Positions 1-6,285 of a stretch of 8,944 bases of DNA are shown piece by piece (position 1 is the stretch's first letter; each line of letters begins with the position of its first letter). The stretch is from the NCBI GenBank assembly GCA_030829155.1, contig JAURBD010000065.1:1-8944 (forward strand), written 5' to 3'. The translations under genes and the position numbers were made by a program. The notes under the pieces were generated by a model, which was not told the origin of the DNA, made no database searches, and saw only the letters and a list, made by a program, of their open reading frames with translations. Origin of the DNA: Flavobacteriaceae bacterium (GTDB lineage: Bacteria > Bacteroidota > Bacteroidia > Flavobacteriales > Flavobacteriaceae).

Positions 1-1
1 A

Positions 2-682
2 ATTAACGCAACACTAACCTTTCCGGTTATCAAGCAAGTTTATGAGAATCCTAGTAATAAGTATGAAAAAATAGTAGTTCCATTTACCGATGGAAACAAA
101 ACACTAAATGTAGTCACTCACCTAGAAATAGCATACAATAGCAAGGGGAAGAATTTGATTGAAGATTTTGAACGCAACATAACCTTGGCTCTACTAGATG
201 AAGCCTGGAAAAATCATTTGCGTAAAATGGATGAGTTGAAACAATCCGTTCAACTGGCAGTTCATGAACAAAAGGATCCCTTATTGATATATAAATTTGA
301 AGCTTTTGAGTTGTTCAGGGTAATGATGGCACGTTTGAACAAGGAAGTTTTATCTTTCCTCATGAAAGGTTCAATCCCCTCAAACGATAATTCTAGAATA
401 CAAGAAGCTAAACGTCCCAACAGAAGAGATAAAATTAAAACCACAAAAGATGATGTTTTAAATACTGAAGAATTGGCAGCAAAAAGCCGTTCAATCGGAG
501 CAAATGCAGGTCAAAGACCACGACAAACTATTGAAACCATTGTAAGAGAATTACCTAAAATTGGACGTAATGACCGTGTTACAATTAAGAATGTCCAAAA
601 TGGTGAAACCAAGGTTTTGAAATATAAACAAGCAGAACATCTCATTTCAAGTGGTCAATGGGTATTGGTAGGCAAAAATTAA
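2..682 (+). CDS. secA: SecA preprotein translocase ATPase, C-terminal part (5' end outside window)
   Basis: This is the 3' end of secA, the cytoplasmic ATPase that drives unfolded preproteins through SecYEG. Frame 2 is open from the first base, so an ATG- or TTG-initiated gene inside the window is not the real start; 226 residues are visible. The segment ITLALLDEAWKNHL followed by LKQSVQLAVHEQKDPLLIYK and LFRVMMARLNKEVLSFL is the helical scaffold/IRA region typical of SecA. A charged, low-complexity linker (around 367-500) leads to a tail starting at PKIGRNDRVTIKN and ending QWVLVGKN. The usual C-terminal zinc-binding CxC...CH segment is absent; in its place is a cysteine-free tail of the kind I associate with flavobacterial SecA. 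The gene may be co-transcribed with the hydroxylase gene that follows after 29 nt. Identification is firm; the tail's role is unknown. Confidence 0.95.
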   Translation: MNATLTFPVIKQVYENPSNKYEKIVVPFTDGNKTLNVVTHLEIAYNSKGKNLIEDFERNITLALLDEAWKNHLRKMDELKQSVQLAVHEQKDPLLIYKFEAFELFRVMMARLNKEVLSFLMKGSIPSNDNSRIQEAKRPNRRDKIKTTKDDVLNTEELAAKSRSIGANAGQRPRQTIETIVRELPKIGRNDRVTIKNVQNGETKVLKYKQAEHLISSGQWVLVGKN

Positions 683-690
683 TTTGTAAC

Positions 691-718
691 TTTCATCAAA
701 ATATGTAGTTGATGGAAA
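691..718 (+). other. Small inverted repeat covering the hydroxylase start codon
   Basis: CATCAA (694-699) pairs with TTGATG (709-714) across a 9-nt loop, and flanking TTT/AAA bases extend the pairing past a single bulged C. The 3' arm contains the ATG of the downstream gene, so the mRNA hairpin could partly hide the start. The stem is short and AT-rich, so it may be chance. Confidence 0.2.
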
Positions 719-1965
719 CATATGCTAAAGTTTTATTGTTTGTTCTACCTAGTTTTTTAATTCTTATACTTATTGAAATCCTCTATGGAGTATGGACAAA
801 AAAACAAACCTACAATTTCATGGACACTCTTTCTAGTTTAAGTTCTGGAACGACCAATATAATCAAGGATATTTTAGGCCTAGGGATTATACTTATTTCA
901 TATTCTTTTTTAAAAGAAACTTTAGCTTTAATTACAATTAAAGAAACCGTTTTGCTTTATTTCGTAGCTTTCATTTGCATAGATTTTTCAAGTTATTGGA
1001 ACCACAGACTCAATCATTCAATTAACGTGTTTTGGAATCGTCATGTAGTTCATCACAGCAGTGAAGAATTTAATTTAGCATGTGCCCTAAGACAAAGTAT
1101 TTCAAGTTTGATAGGATTTGGCGCATTATTTTTACTTCCCGCTGCAATTCTAGGAATTCCACATAAGGTGATTATAATCTTAGCTCCATTGCACCTTTTC
1201 GGCCAGTTTTGGTATCACACTCGTCATATTGGCAAATTAGGATGGTTAGAATATATATTTGTAACCCCTTCACAACACAGGGTTCATCATGCAATTAACC
1301 CAGAGTATGTAGATAAAAATTTATCAGCAATTTTTTGTGTTTGGGATCGATTGTTTGGCACCTTTCAAGAAGAATTAGACGATGTTCCTTGTGTGTATGG
1401 AACATTAAAACCTGTACAGACATGGAATCCGATTTTAATCAATTTTCAGCACAATTGGGGGCTTGCAAAAGACGCTTGGTATACCAAAAATTGGTTTGAC
1501 AAACTTAAATTGTGGTTTATGCCTACAGGATGGAGACCAACAGATGTATCCAAACGTTTTCCAATTGAAAAAATTGATATCAACAATCAAAAAAAATATG
1601 CTCCGAACTATACTTTAAAACACAAAATCATCGCTCTATTTCAATTTGTTTGTTTGAATGTCTTCATTTTTTTGTTTCTAACTTCTATTAGTAAATTAGA
1701 TCTTTTTTCTCAGTTTTCTTACGGAATCCTAATTTCTGCTACAATATTTGGTTTTACCTCATTGATGGATGGTCACAAATGGGCAGTAATTTTTGAAATT
1801 ACTCGATCACTTATTGGATTATGTGTTTTACTACACCCTTATCAAGATATAATTTGGTCAATAGACTTATTGTTTGCCGTTGGAATGACTGTATACTTCA
1901 CTATTACTTTGTGTGGTACACTTTGGATCTTCAATACATTACCCAAACGATCCATAATAGCCTAA
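712..1965 (+). CDS. AGMO-like membrane fatty acid hydroxylase / sterol desaturase family protein
   Basis: This is an integral-membrane, non-heme di-iron oxygenase of the fatty acid hydroxylase superfamily (417 residues from ATG 712; a TTG just before it at 709 is a less likely start). The histidine clusters are clear: HRLNH (98-102), HVVHH (111-115) and HRVHH (189-193), with further histidines at 161 and 169. Wording around them, HHSSEEFNLACALRQS and later VDKNLSAIFCVWDRLFGTF then VYG, resembles alkylglycerol monooxygenase (AGMO/TMEM195) more than classical ERG3/CrtZ proteins. AGMO cleaves ether lipids by hydroxylating the alkyl chain with tetrahydrobiopterin; whether this bacterial protein uses a pterin or an ether lipid is not shown. 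Hydrophobic segments lie at about 6-27, 53-66, 80-93 and 130-165, and several more occupy 305-410, a C-terminal membrane block as in AGMO. The next gene follows directly on its stop, so the two are probably made together. Confidence 0.88.
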   Translation: METYAKVLLFVLPSFLILILIEILYGVWTKKQTYNFMDTLSSLSSGTTNIIKDILGLGIILISYSFLKETLALITIKETVLLYFVAFICIDFSSYWNHRLNHSINVFWNRHVVHHSSEEFNLACALRQSISSLIGFGALFLLPAAILGIPHKVIIILAPLHLFGQFWYHTRHIGKLGWLEYIFVTPSQHRVHHAINPEYVDKNLSAIFCVWDRLFGTFQEELDDVPCVYGTLKPVQTWNPILINFQHNWGLAKDAWYTKNWFDKLKLWFMPTGWRPTDVSKRFPIEKIDINNQKKYAPNYTLKHKIIALFQFVCLNVFIFLFLTSISKLDLFSQFSYGILISATIFGFTSLMDGHKWAVIFEITRSLIGLCVLLHPYQDIIWSIDLLFAVGMTVYFTITLCGTLWIFNTLPKRSIIA

Positions 1966-1968
1966 TAA

Positions 1969-3099
1969 ATGGTATCCAAAAAGGTAAATCTTATTTTACT
2001 TGGCCCTGCACATCCTTATAGAGGAGGAATTGCAGACACCAATCATGCCTTTGCTACCGAGCTTACCAATCAAAATATTTCAATTGAGCTTTGGACTTAT
2101 ACTCAATTGTACCCCAATATTATATTTCCTGGAAAAACACAATACAACAATTCAGAGAAAGAGTTTTTTTTTCCAATCCATCGAAAAATACATGCCTATA
2201 ATCCCTTTAGCTGGAAAAAAATTGCAAATAATATTAATGATAAAGATCCCGAAATAGTGGTTTTTAGGTATTGGACTCCCTTATTAGCGCCTGCACTTGG
2301 AAGTATTGCAAGGGATTTAAAACCCAGTATTAAAAAAGTTGCCCTAGTAGATAATTGGAAGCCTCATGAACCAAAACCTTGGGATAAAATTATGAATCGT
2401 TATTTTTCTAATTCAATGCATAAGATGACCACGTTTTCGGAAGCGGTACAATCAGAAATAATTAGCGATGTAAAACTCCCTACAAATAAAGGATTTCATC
2501 CAATTGCAAGAGATTTGCCAAGAGCAATAACAAAACAAGATGCCTGTAAAAGATTAAAGCTTAAAGTCAAAACACCTATATTATTATTTTTTGGTTTAGT
2601 TAGACCCTACAAAGGCTTAGATTTATTGATTGATGCCATGGCAACAAATCCATTATTTGATTCCAGAGTTGAACTTATAATTGTTGGAGAATTTTATGAT
2701 AAAATTAAAAAATATCATCGCCAAATTAAAAAATTGGGGCTTGAATCACGAATTCAAATCATAGACAAATTTGTGTCTTTTGAAGTTGTTCGCGATTATT
2801 TTTGTGCTGCAGACATTATCGTACAGCCATACAAAACAGCTAGTCAAAGCGGTGTAACTCCCCTAGCCTATAATTATGAAACTCCAATTGTTGTAACAAA
2901 TTTAACTGGTCTCAAAAAACCTATACTAATTGATAATACAGGAGAAATCAGTGAACCAAACCCTTTGGAATTATCAAAAAAAATTAAATTGCTTTTAGAT
3001 CCAGAACAACAAGAAAAAGCAGTTAAAAATATTATAAAAAATAAAGATAAATACAGCTGGAAGTCCTATGTTGAACAATGGCTTGATTTTGTTCAATAG
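1969..3099 (+). CDS. GT-B fold glycosyltransferase, family 4-like
   Basis: A 376-residue cytosolic or peripheral-membrane glycosyltransferase with the two Rossmann-like halves of GT-B enzymes. The N-terminal acceptor half begins with a beta-strand and a glycine-rich loop (LILLGPAHPYRGGIADTNHA, 8-27). The C-terminal donor half starts at ILLFFGLVRPYKGLDLLIDA (204-223), where Arg212 and Lys215 are in the expected nucleotide-sugar phosphate-binding positions, and continues with VELIIVGEF (234-242) and ADIIVQPY (281-288). The usual EX7E motif is not present: the aligned positions fall near Ala291 and Leu299 in ASQSGVTPLAYNYETP, a variant I have the impression recurs in Bacteroidota enzymes. The ATG follows the upstream double stop (TAATAAATG), suggesting reinitiation. 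Sugar donor and acceptor cannot be read from sequence; the hydroxylase partner makes a lipid acceptor conceivable, but that is inference. Confidence 0.87.
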   Translation: MVSKKVNLILLGPAHPYRGGIADTNHAFATELTNQNISIELWTYTQLYPNIIFPGKTQYNNSEKEFFFPIHRKIHAYNPFSWKKIANNINDKDPEIVVFRYWTPLLAPALGSIARDLKPSIKKVALVDNWKPHEPKPWDKIMNRYFSNSMHKMTTFSEAVQSEIISDVKLPTNKGFHPIARDLPRAITKQDACKRLKLKVKTPILLFFGLVRPYKGLDLLIDAMATNPLFDSRVELIIVGEFYDKIKKYHRQIKKLGLESRIQIIDKFVSFEVVRDYFCAADIIVQPYKTASQSGVTPLAYNYETPIVVTNLTGLKKPILIDNTGEISEPNPLELSKKIKLLLDPEQQEKAVKNIIKNKDKYSWKSYVEQWLDFVQ

Positions 3100-3138
3100 T
3101 ATTTTCTTAATAAATAAAATAATTTTAAATACAGCTTT

Positions 3139-3798
3139 ATGAAAAGTACTATTGTTTTAACAACTTTCCTGATTTTTCAAACTTGTGAATCAAATGTGAC
3201 TCCACCCATCAATCCCAATGAACAAATCTGGTCACCTACTGAAAAAGTTCAAGAAGGGTTAAAAAAAGCATATTTTGCAGGAGGTTGTTTTTGGTGTGTA
3301 GAAGCTATTTACGAGAGCGTAAAGGGTGTGGATGAAGTATATTCAGGCTATTCGGGTGGAAAAACAAAAAATCCAAACTACAATCAAATAGGAACAGGAA
3401 AAACTGGACATGCAGAATCTGTAGAAATTATTTATGATCCCAAAATAGTTTCTTTTGGAACATTAGTTCAAGTTTTTTTTGGATCTCATGACCCAACAAC
3501 GGCCAACAGACAAGGTCCTGACCGAGGAACTCAATACAGATCAATAGCCTTTTATACAAATGATGATCAACGTGAAATTATTCAGAAATACATTGAACTT
3601 TTGGAGCAAGAAGGAATTTTTAGTAATAAAATTGTAACCGAAATAAAACCTATGAAAAAGTTTTATTATGCAGAAGAATACCATCAAAACTACGAACGAT
3701 TAAATCCAAATAATCCTTACGTAAGACAAGTTTCTATCCCTCGATTAAGGAGATTTCAAAAAACATATCCAGAATTACTTAAAGAAAAATTAGAATAA
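3139..3798 (+). CDS. msrA: Peptide methionine-S-sulfoxide reductase MsrA, probably exported lipoprotein
   Basis: MsrA reduces the S-epimer of methionine sulfoxide in proteins. The catalytic motif GCFWC sits at 49-53 with nucleophile Cys50, followed by YSGYSGG, TGHAESVEI, GTQYRS and the YHQNY segment, all standard for the family. The first 16 residues form a short hydrophobic leader ending in a cysteine (FLIFQTC, Cys16), followed by a Pro/Asn-rich spacer to about residue 35. This looks like a lipoprotein signal, although the residues before the cysteine (F-Q-T) are a weak lipobox, so periplasmic or outer-membrane anchoring is likely but not certain. No cysteine occurs after Cys53; the distal recycling cysteines of many MsrA proteins are missing, leaving Cys53 as the only partner within the domain. 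The gene starts 39 nt after the glycosyltransferase stop. The galM remnant follows immediately in the same frame after its TAA. Confidence 0.93.
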   Translation: MKSTIVLTTFLIFQTCESNVTPPINPNEQIWSPTEKVQEGLKKAYFAGGCFWCVEAIYESVKGVDEVYSGYSGGKTKNPNYNQIGTGKTGHAESVEIIYDPKIVSFGTLVQVFFGSHDPTTANRQGPDRGTQYRSIAFYTNDDQREIIQKYIELLEQEGIFSNKIVTEIKPMKKFYYAEEYHQNYERLNPNNPYVRQVSIPRLRRFQKTYPELLKEKLE

Positions 3799-3801
3799 TA
3801 C

Positions 3802-4099
3802 TTGGAAGAAATTGCCCTAATAAATCGAGATTTAAAATTAGTTGTTCTACCCTATGGAGGAATAATAAAATAACTGTGTTTTGGGAAAACTAATGTAGTT
3901 GTTGGCAAACAAAATTCAAATGGATATTTTGACAGATCAACCTGGAATGGTTGTTTTTAATTCCAAAAATATAAATGGCATTTGTTTAGAAACTCAAAAA
4001 ATCTCAAATGGACCGAACATTCCTCATTTTCCCAATACTATTCTTCATCCTAATGAAAAATATCATCAAAAAACTCAATACGTTTTCTCAAAGTTCTAA
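3802..4099 (+). pseudogene. galM: Remnant of aldose 1-epimerase (galactose mutarotase), internally deleted and frameshifted
   Basis: Frame 1 reads LINRDLKLVVLPYGGIIK, an aldose 1-epimerase N-terminus, then an in-frame TAA at 3871-3873, then LCFGKTNVVVGKQN, the following family segment (typically ...NVVVG...). From about 3905-3917 the similarity jumps to frame 2 and to the far C-terminus: MDILTDQPGMVVF, INGICLETQ, then PNIPHFPNTILHPNEKY and a final YVFSKF with a stop at 4097-4099. Only about 100 of the roughly 270-350 residues of the family remain. The central part, which holds the catalytic histidine(s), is gone, while the Glu of LETQ, the presumed base, survives. The TTG at 3899 could open a 66-codon reading frame, but its product would be only the epimerase tail. 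No credible ATG precedes the N-terminal piece; TTG 3802 lies 3 nt after the msrA stop. The intact ancestor probably interconverted sugar anomers in the cytosol or periplasm. Confidence 0.85.
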
Positions 4100-4675
4100 A
4101 GAAACCTTTGGAAAAAATTGATTACAAATCTTAAGGCTTATGTAAAAAAAACTAAGCGACCATATTGTTCCAAATAACGCTCCTGAAATTATGTCTAAAG
4201 GGTAATGAACACCTATATAAATTCGGCTATATGATACAAGTGATGCCATAAAAAATAAAGCATATTTTAACTTTGGATATCGATTTGCAAACAGAAGTGA
4301 AAAATAGATAGATAATGCAAAAGAGTTGGAGGCGTGACCTGAAAAATAGCCGTAAAAACCACCACACCCATTTTTGACAATTCGCATAATATCAACTATT
4401 TCTTCATTATGACAAGGTCTTAGACGTTCAAAGCCATACTTAAATAAATTAGTCGTTTGGTCCGTAACTAAAATCAACAGTCCAATAAAAAGTAAAATCA
4501 AAAAAGCAGCTTTGCCATTTTTTAATTTAAAATACCAAATCAAGAGCACTAAATAAATACTTAAATTGGTAATCTTATTGGTAATCAGCATCCAAAATGG
4601 ATCAAAAAAAGGGGTTCCCAATCCGTTGAGAAATAAAAATGATGAAGTATCGAATTCTAACAGTTGATCAATCAT
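4088..4675 (-). CDS. PAP2-family membrane phosphatase (undecaprenyl-diphosphatase / lipid phosphatase type)
   Basis: A 195-residue multi-pass membrane enzyme of the type 2 phosphatidic acid phosphatase superfamily. All three catalytic signatures are intact: KX6RP (Lys79 to Arg86-Pro87), FSGH (111-114, His114), and SRX5HX3D (Ser150, Arg151, His157, Asp161). Hydrophobic segments at about 36-50, 56-71, 117-130, 137-149 and 163-182 fit the usual five to six helices, with active-site loops on the outer face. Members dephosphorylate undecaprenyl diphosphate, phosphatidylglycerol phosphate, phosphatidic acid or lipid A; motif reading does not decide which. The ATG overlaps the upstream stop by one base (TAATG on the minus strand), so translation is probably coupled to the small acidic protein. 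The last 12 nt overlap the convergent galM remnant, so the C-terminal residues are antisense to decayed sequence. No clear hairpin terminator follows it. Confidence 0.92.
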   Translation of the reverse strand: MIDQLLEFDTSSFLFLNGLGTPFFDPFWMLITNKITNLSIYLVLLIWYFKLKNGKAAFLILLFIGLLILVTDQTTNLFKYGFERLRPCHNEEIVDIMRIVKNGCGGFYGYFSGHASNSFALSIYFSLLFANRYPKLKYALFFMASLVSYSRIYIGVHYPLDIISGALFGTIWSLSFFYISLKICNQFFPKVSLEL

Positions 4676-4899
4676 TATTGTAAGCTTTCAATCTCAGAAT
4701 CGAAAAAAACAAGTGCTTCTTCAATTAAACTTTCAGTAACTTTAGACAATTCTTCTTCATCTTCTTTTGTAAATTCTTCTAACCACAAAATATCATCATT
4801 GGAAATATTCAAAAGAAAACGTGGATATTCCATGTGCAGCACGAAAATTTCATCTTCTAAAGTCGAATTGTCAGCAATTAAAAATTTAGGTACTTCCAT
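4675..4899 (-). CDS. Small acidic protein, flavobacterial-type, function unknown
   Basis: A 74-residue protein with no signal peptide and no membrane segment, presumably cytosolic. It begins MEVPKFLIADNSTLEDEIF, contains an EYPRFLLNI strand-like segment (24-32), a WLEEF motif (39-43), and ends in an acidic helix-like stretch; more than a quarter of residues are Asp or Glu. I recall similar short proteins in flavobacterial genomes, but I cannot assign a family name or function. It is a real gene rather than a shadow: it fills exactly the space between two solid genes, overlapping the end of the MATE gene by 14 nt and the PAP2 start by 1 nt, with no other coding frame there. The tight packing suggests it is always made together with its neighbours. 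It might be an adaptor or regulator of one of them; that is a guess. Confidence 0.8.
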   Translation of the reverse strand: MEVPKFLIADNSTLEDEIFVLHMEYPRFLLNISNDDILWLEEFTKEDEEELSKVTESLIEEALVFFDSEIESLQ

Positions 4900-6274
4900 A
4901 ATGTGTTTTTTTAACTTGAATTAGCTTAATGGTAAGATATTTAAAACGTAAAAATAGTAAAATTGCAGAAGAAGACAATCCTGTAAGTAATCCAATCCAT
5001 ATCCCAGTAGCTCCCCAAGAAGTGAAAAAAGCTAGGTAATAGGAAACAGGAAAGCCAATTATCCAGTAGGATATAAATGTAAAAGCAGTTGGAAGGTTTA
5101 CATCTTGTAAGCCCCTCAGAGCACCAAGAACCACGGCTTGTAATCCATCAGTTAATTGAAAAAAGCCTGAGACCACCAATAATGATGAAGCAATAACAAT
5201 TACATCTAAAGTATCCTTTGGAGTTAAAGCTCCTCTATTTTCTAGATAAATCCATGGTAAATCCTTGCTAAATGTTAAATAGATTAAACAAAAAAACAAA
5301 TCAATGATTGCGATAAGAACGAAAATTGAAAAAGCAACTCTACGTAATTCTACAAAATCTTTTTTTCCAAATTGATTACCCACCCTTATCATAGCAACAG
5401 CACTTAGACCCATAGCAACCATAAAGGTCATTGAAGTAAGGTTTAATGCAATTTGATTTGCGGCTTGAGCATTTGTTCCTAATCCACCAGACAACCAAAC
5501 TGCAGCGGTGAAAAAAGATACTTCAAAAAGCATTTGTAATGCTGAGGGAAATCCCAACTTTAAAATTTTTTGAATCAACAATCTTCGTATTTGATTAAAT
5601 TTGAATGAAAGTTTATAAATACTATACTCCTTGTGATATTTTACATAAATAATAATAAAGATTAACATCGATATACGCGCTATTAATGTTCCTATTGCTG
5701 CACCCTCAACGCCAAGCTTGGGAAATCCTAAATAACCAAAGATTAAGACATAATTCAGGCTAATATTAATTGCATTTCCAAATAGCGTGGCATACATAGC
5801 CGGTCTGGTTAATGATAAGCCATCTGAAAATTGTTTGAAAGCTTGAAAAACGATCAAAGGAAAAAGAGAAGCAGCAACCCAATTTAAATATGGAAAGGCT
5901 AAGGTTACAACATCTTGAGGTTGACCCATTGAAAACATAATATTTCTGGAAAAATAAACTCCTAGAAACAAGAATAAGCCCAAAAAACTACACATCAAAA
6001 TACCATGAGTAAAAACATCTCCAACACGTTTTAAATCAGAGGAGCCATCTGCCTCAGCAACAAGTGGTGTAATTGAAGTTGAAAAACCAATCCCTAAAGA
6101 CATAGCGACAAAAACAAAACTGTTTCCTAAAGAAACTGATGCTAATTCGATAGTTCCTAACTGCCCAACCATTATGTTGTCTATCAGCTGTACAAATGTA
6201 TGTCCCAATAGACCCAACATAACGGGAAAAGCTAGATTGAGATTTTTTCTAAACTCTTTGATGTATGTATTCAA
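4886..6274 (-). CDS. MATE-family (NorM-type) cation-coupled multidrug/metabolite efflux transporter
   Basis: A 462-residue inner-membrane antiporter with the two six-helix repeats of MATE proteins. The N-terminal signature LAFPVMLGLLGHTFVQLIDN (14-33) and VGQLG (36-40) are characteristic. Acidic residues known to matter for cation coupling in NorM are in place: Asp32 in helix 1, Glu251 in FEVSFF (helix 7) and Asp376 in QLTDGLQ (helix 10), which puts it in the NorM branch rather than the DinF branch. Substrates cannot be predicted; cationic drugs and dyes are usual for the family. The start is a TTG: a TAA stop lies directly before it in frame, and the next ATG is at residue 19, inside the first helix, which would cut off the conserved YIKEFRKNLNLA leader. 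It lies 11 nt after the M28 peptidase gene and its end overlaps the small acidic protein gene by 14 nt. Confidence 0.94.
   Translation of the reverse strand: MNTYIKEFRKNLNLAFPVMLGLLGHTFVQLIDNIMVGQLGTIELASVSLGNSFVFVAMSLGIGFSTSITPLVAEADGSSDLKRVGDVFTHGILMCSFLGLFLFLGVYFSRNIMFSMGQPQDVVTLAFPYLNWVAASLFPLIVFQAFKQFSDGLSLTRPAMYATLFGNAINISLNYVLIFGYLGFPKLGVEGAAIGTLIARISMLIFIIIYVKYHKEYSIYKLSFKFNQIRRLLIQKILKLGFPSALQMLFEVSFFTAAVWLSGGLGTNAQAANQIALNLTSMTFMVAMGLSAVAMIRVGNQFGKKDFVELRRVAFSIFVLIAIIDLFFCLIYLTFSKDLPWIYLENRGALTPKDTLDVIVIASSLLVVSGFFQLTDGLQAVVLGALRGLQDVNLPTAFTFISYWIIGFPVSYYLAFFTSWGATGIWIGLLTGLSSSAILLFLRFKYLTIKLIQVKKTHYGST
6272..6274 (-). promoter_or_regulatory. TTG initiation codon of the MATE transporter, no Shine-Dalgarno
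   Basis: The minus strand reads TAA TTG AAT ACA, so the frame is closed immediately upstream and TTG is the only start that preserves the family N-terminus. The 15 nt before it are AT-rich without a purine-rich ribosome-binding stretch. This would be expected to lower translation relative to the M28 gene ahead, unless ribosomes terminating 11 nt upstream reinitiate here. Confidence 0.65.
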
Positions 6275-6285
6275 TTAATCTAAGG

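Noticed and set aside
2161..2175. Nine-T run in the glycosyltransferase gene as a phase-variation tract
   Set aside because: The frame is intact, the run is short, and such runs are common in AT-rich coding sequence; it encodes a Phe stretch.
3085..3138. Bacteroidota-type promoter (TTG / TAnnTTTG) ahead of msrA
   Set aside because: TAATTTTA at 3120-3127 resembles the -7 element, but the nearest TTG at 3089-3091 is too far away and the region is generally AT-rich.
697..3905. Shared string ATGTAGTTG at about 703-711 and 3893-3901 as a possible repeated regulatory element
   Set aside because: The second copy codes for NVVVG of the galM remnant and the first lies ahead of the hydroxylase; the match is too short and explained by coding sequence.
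3899..4099. 66-codon frame with TTG start as an independent small gene
   Set aside because: Its sequence is the C-terminal end of aldose 1-epimerase (TDQPGMVVF, GICLETQ), and the matching N-terminal end lies just upstream in another frame, so it is part of a pseudogene.
4100..4150. Rho-independent terminator between the convergent genes
   Set aside because: No GC-containing stem followed by a T-run could be found on either strand.
4664..4924. Ser-rich 86-codon plus-strand frame opposite the small acidic protein
   Set aside because: The Ser/Lys-rich product is what the antisense of Glu/Asp-rich codons gives; the minus-strand frame fits the operon spacing and looks like known flavobacterial proteins.
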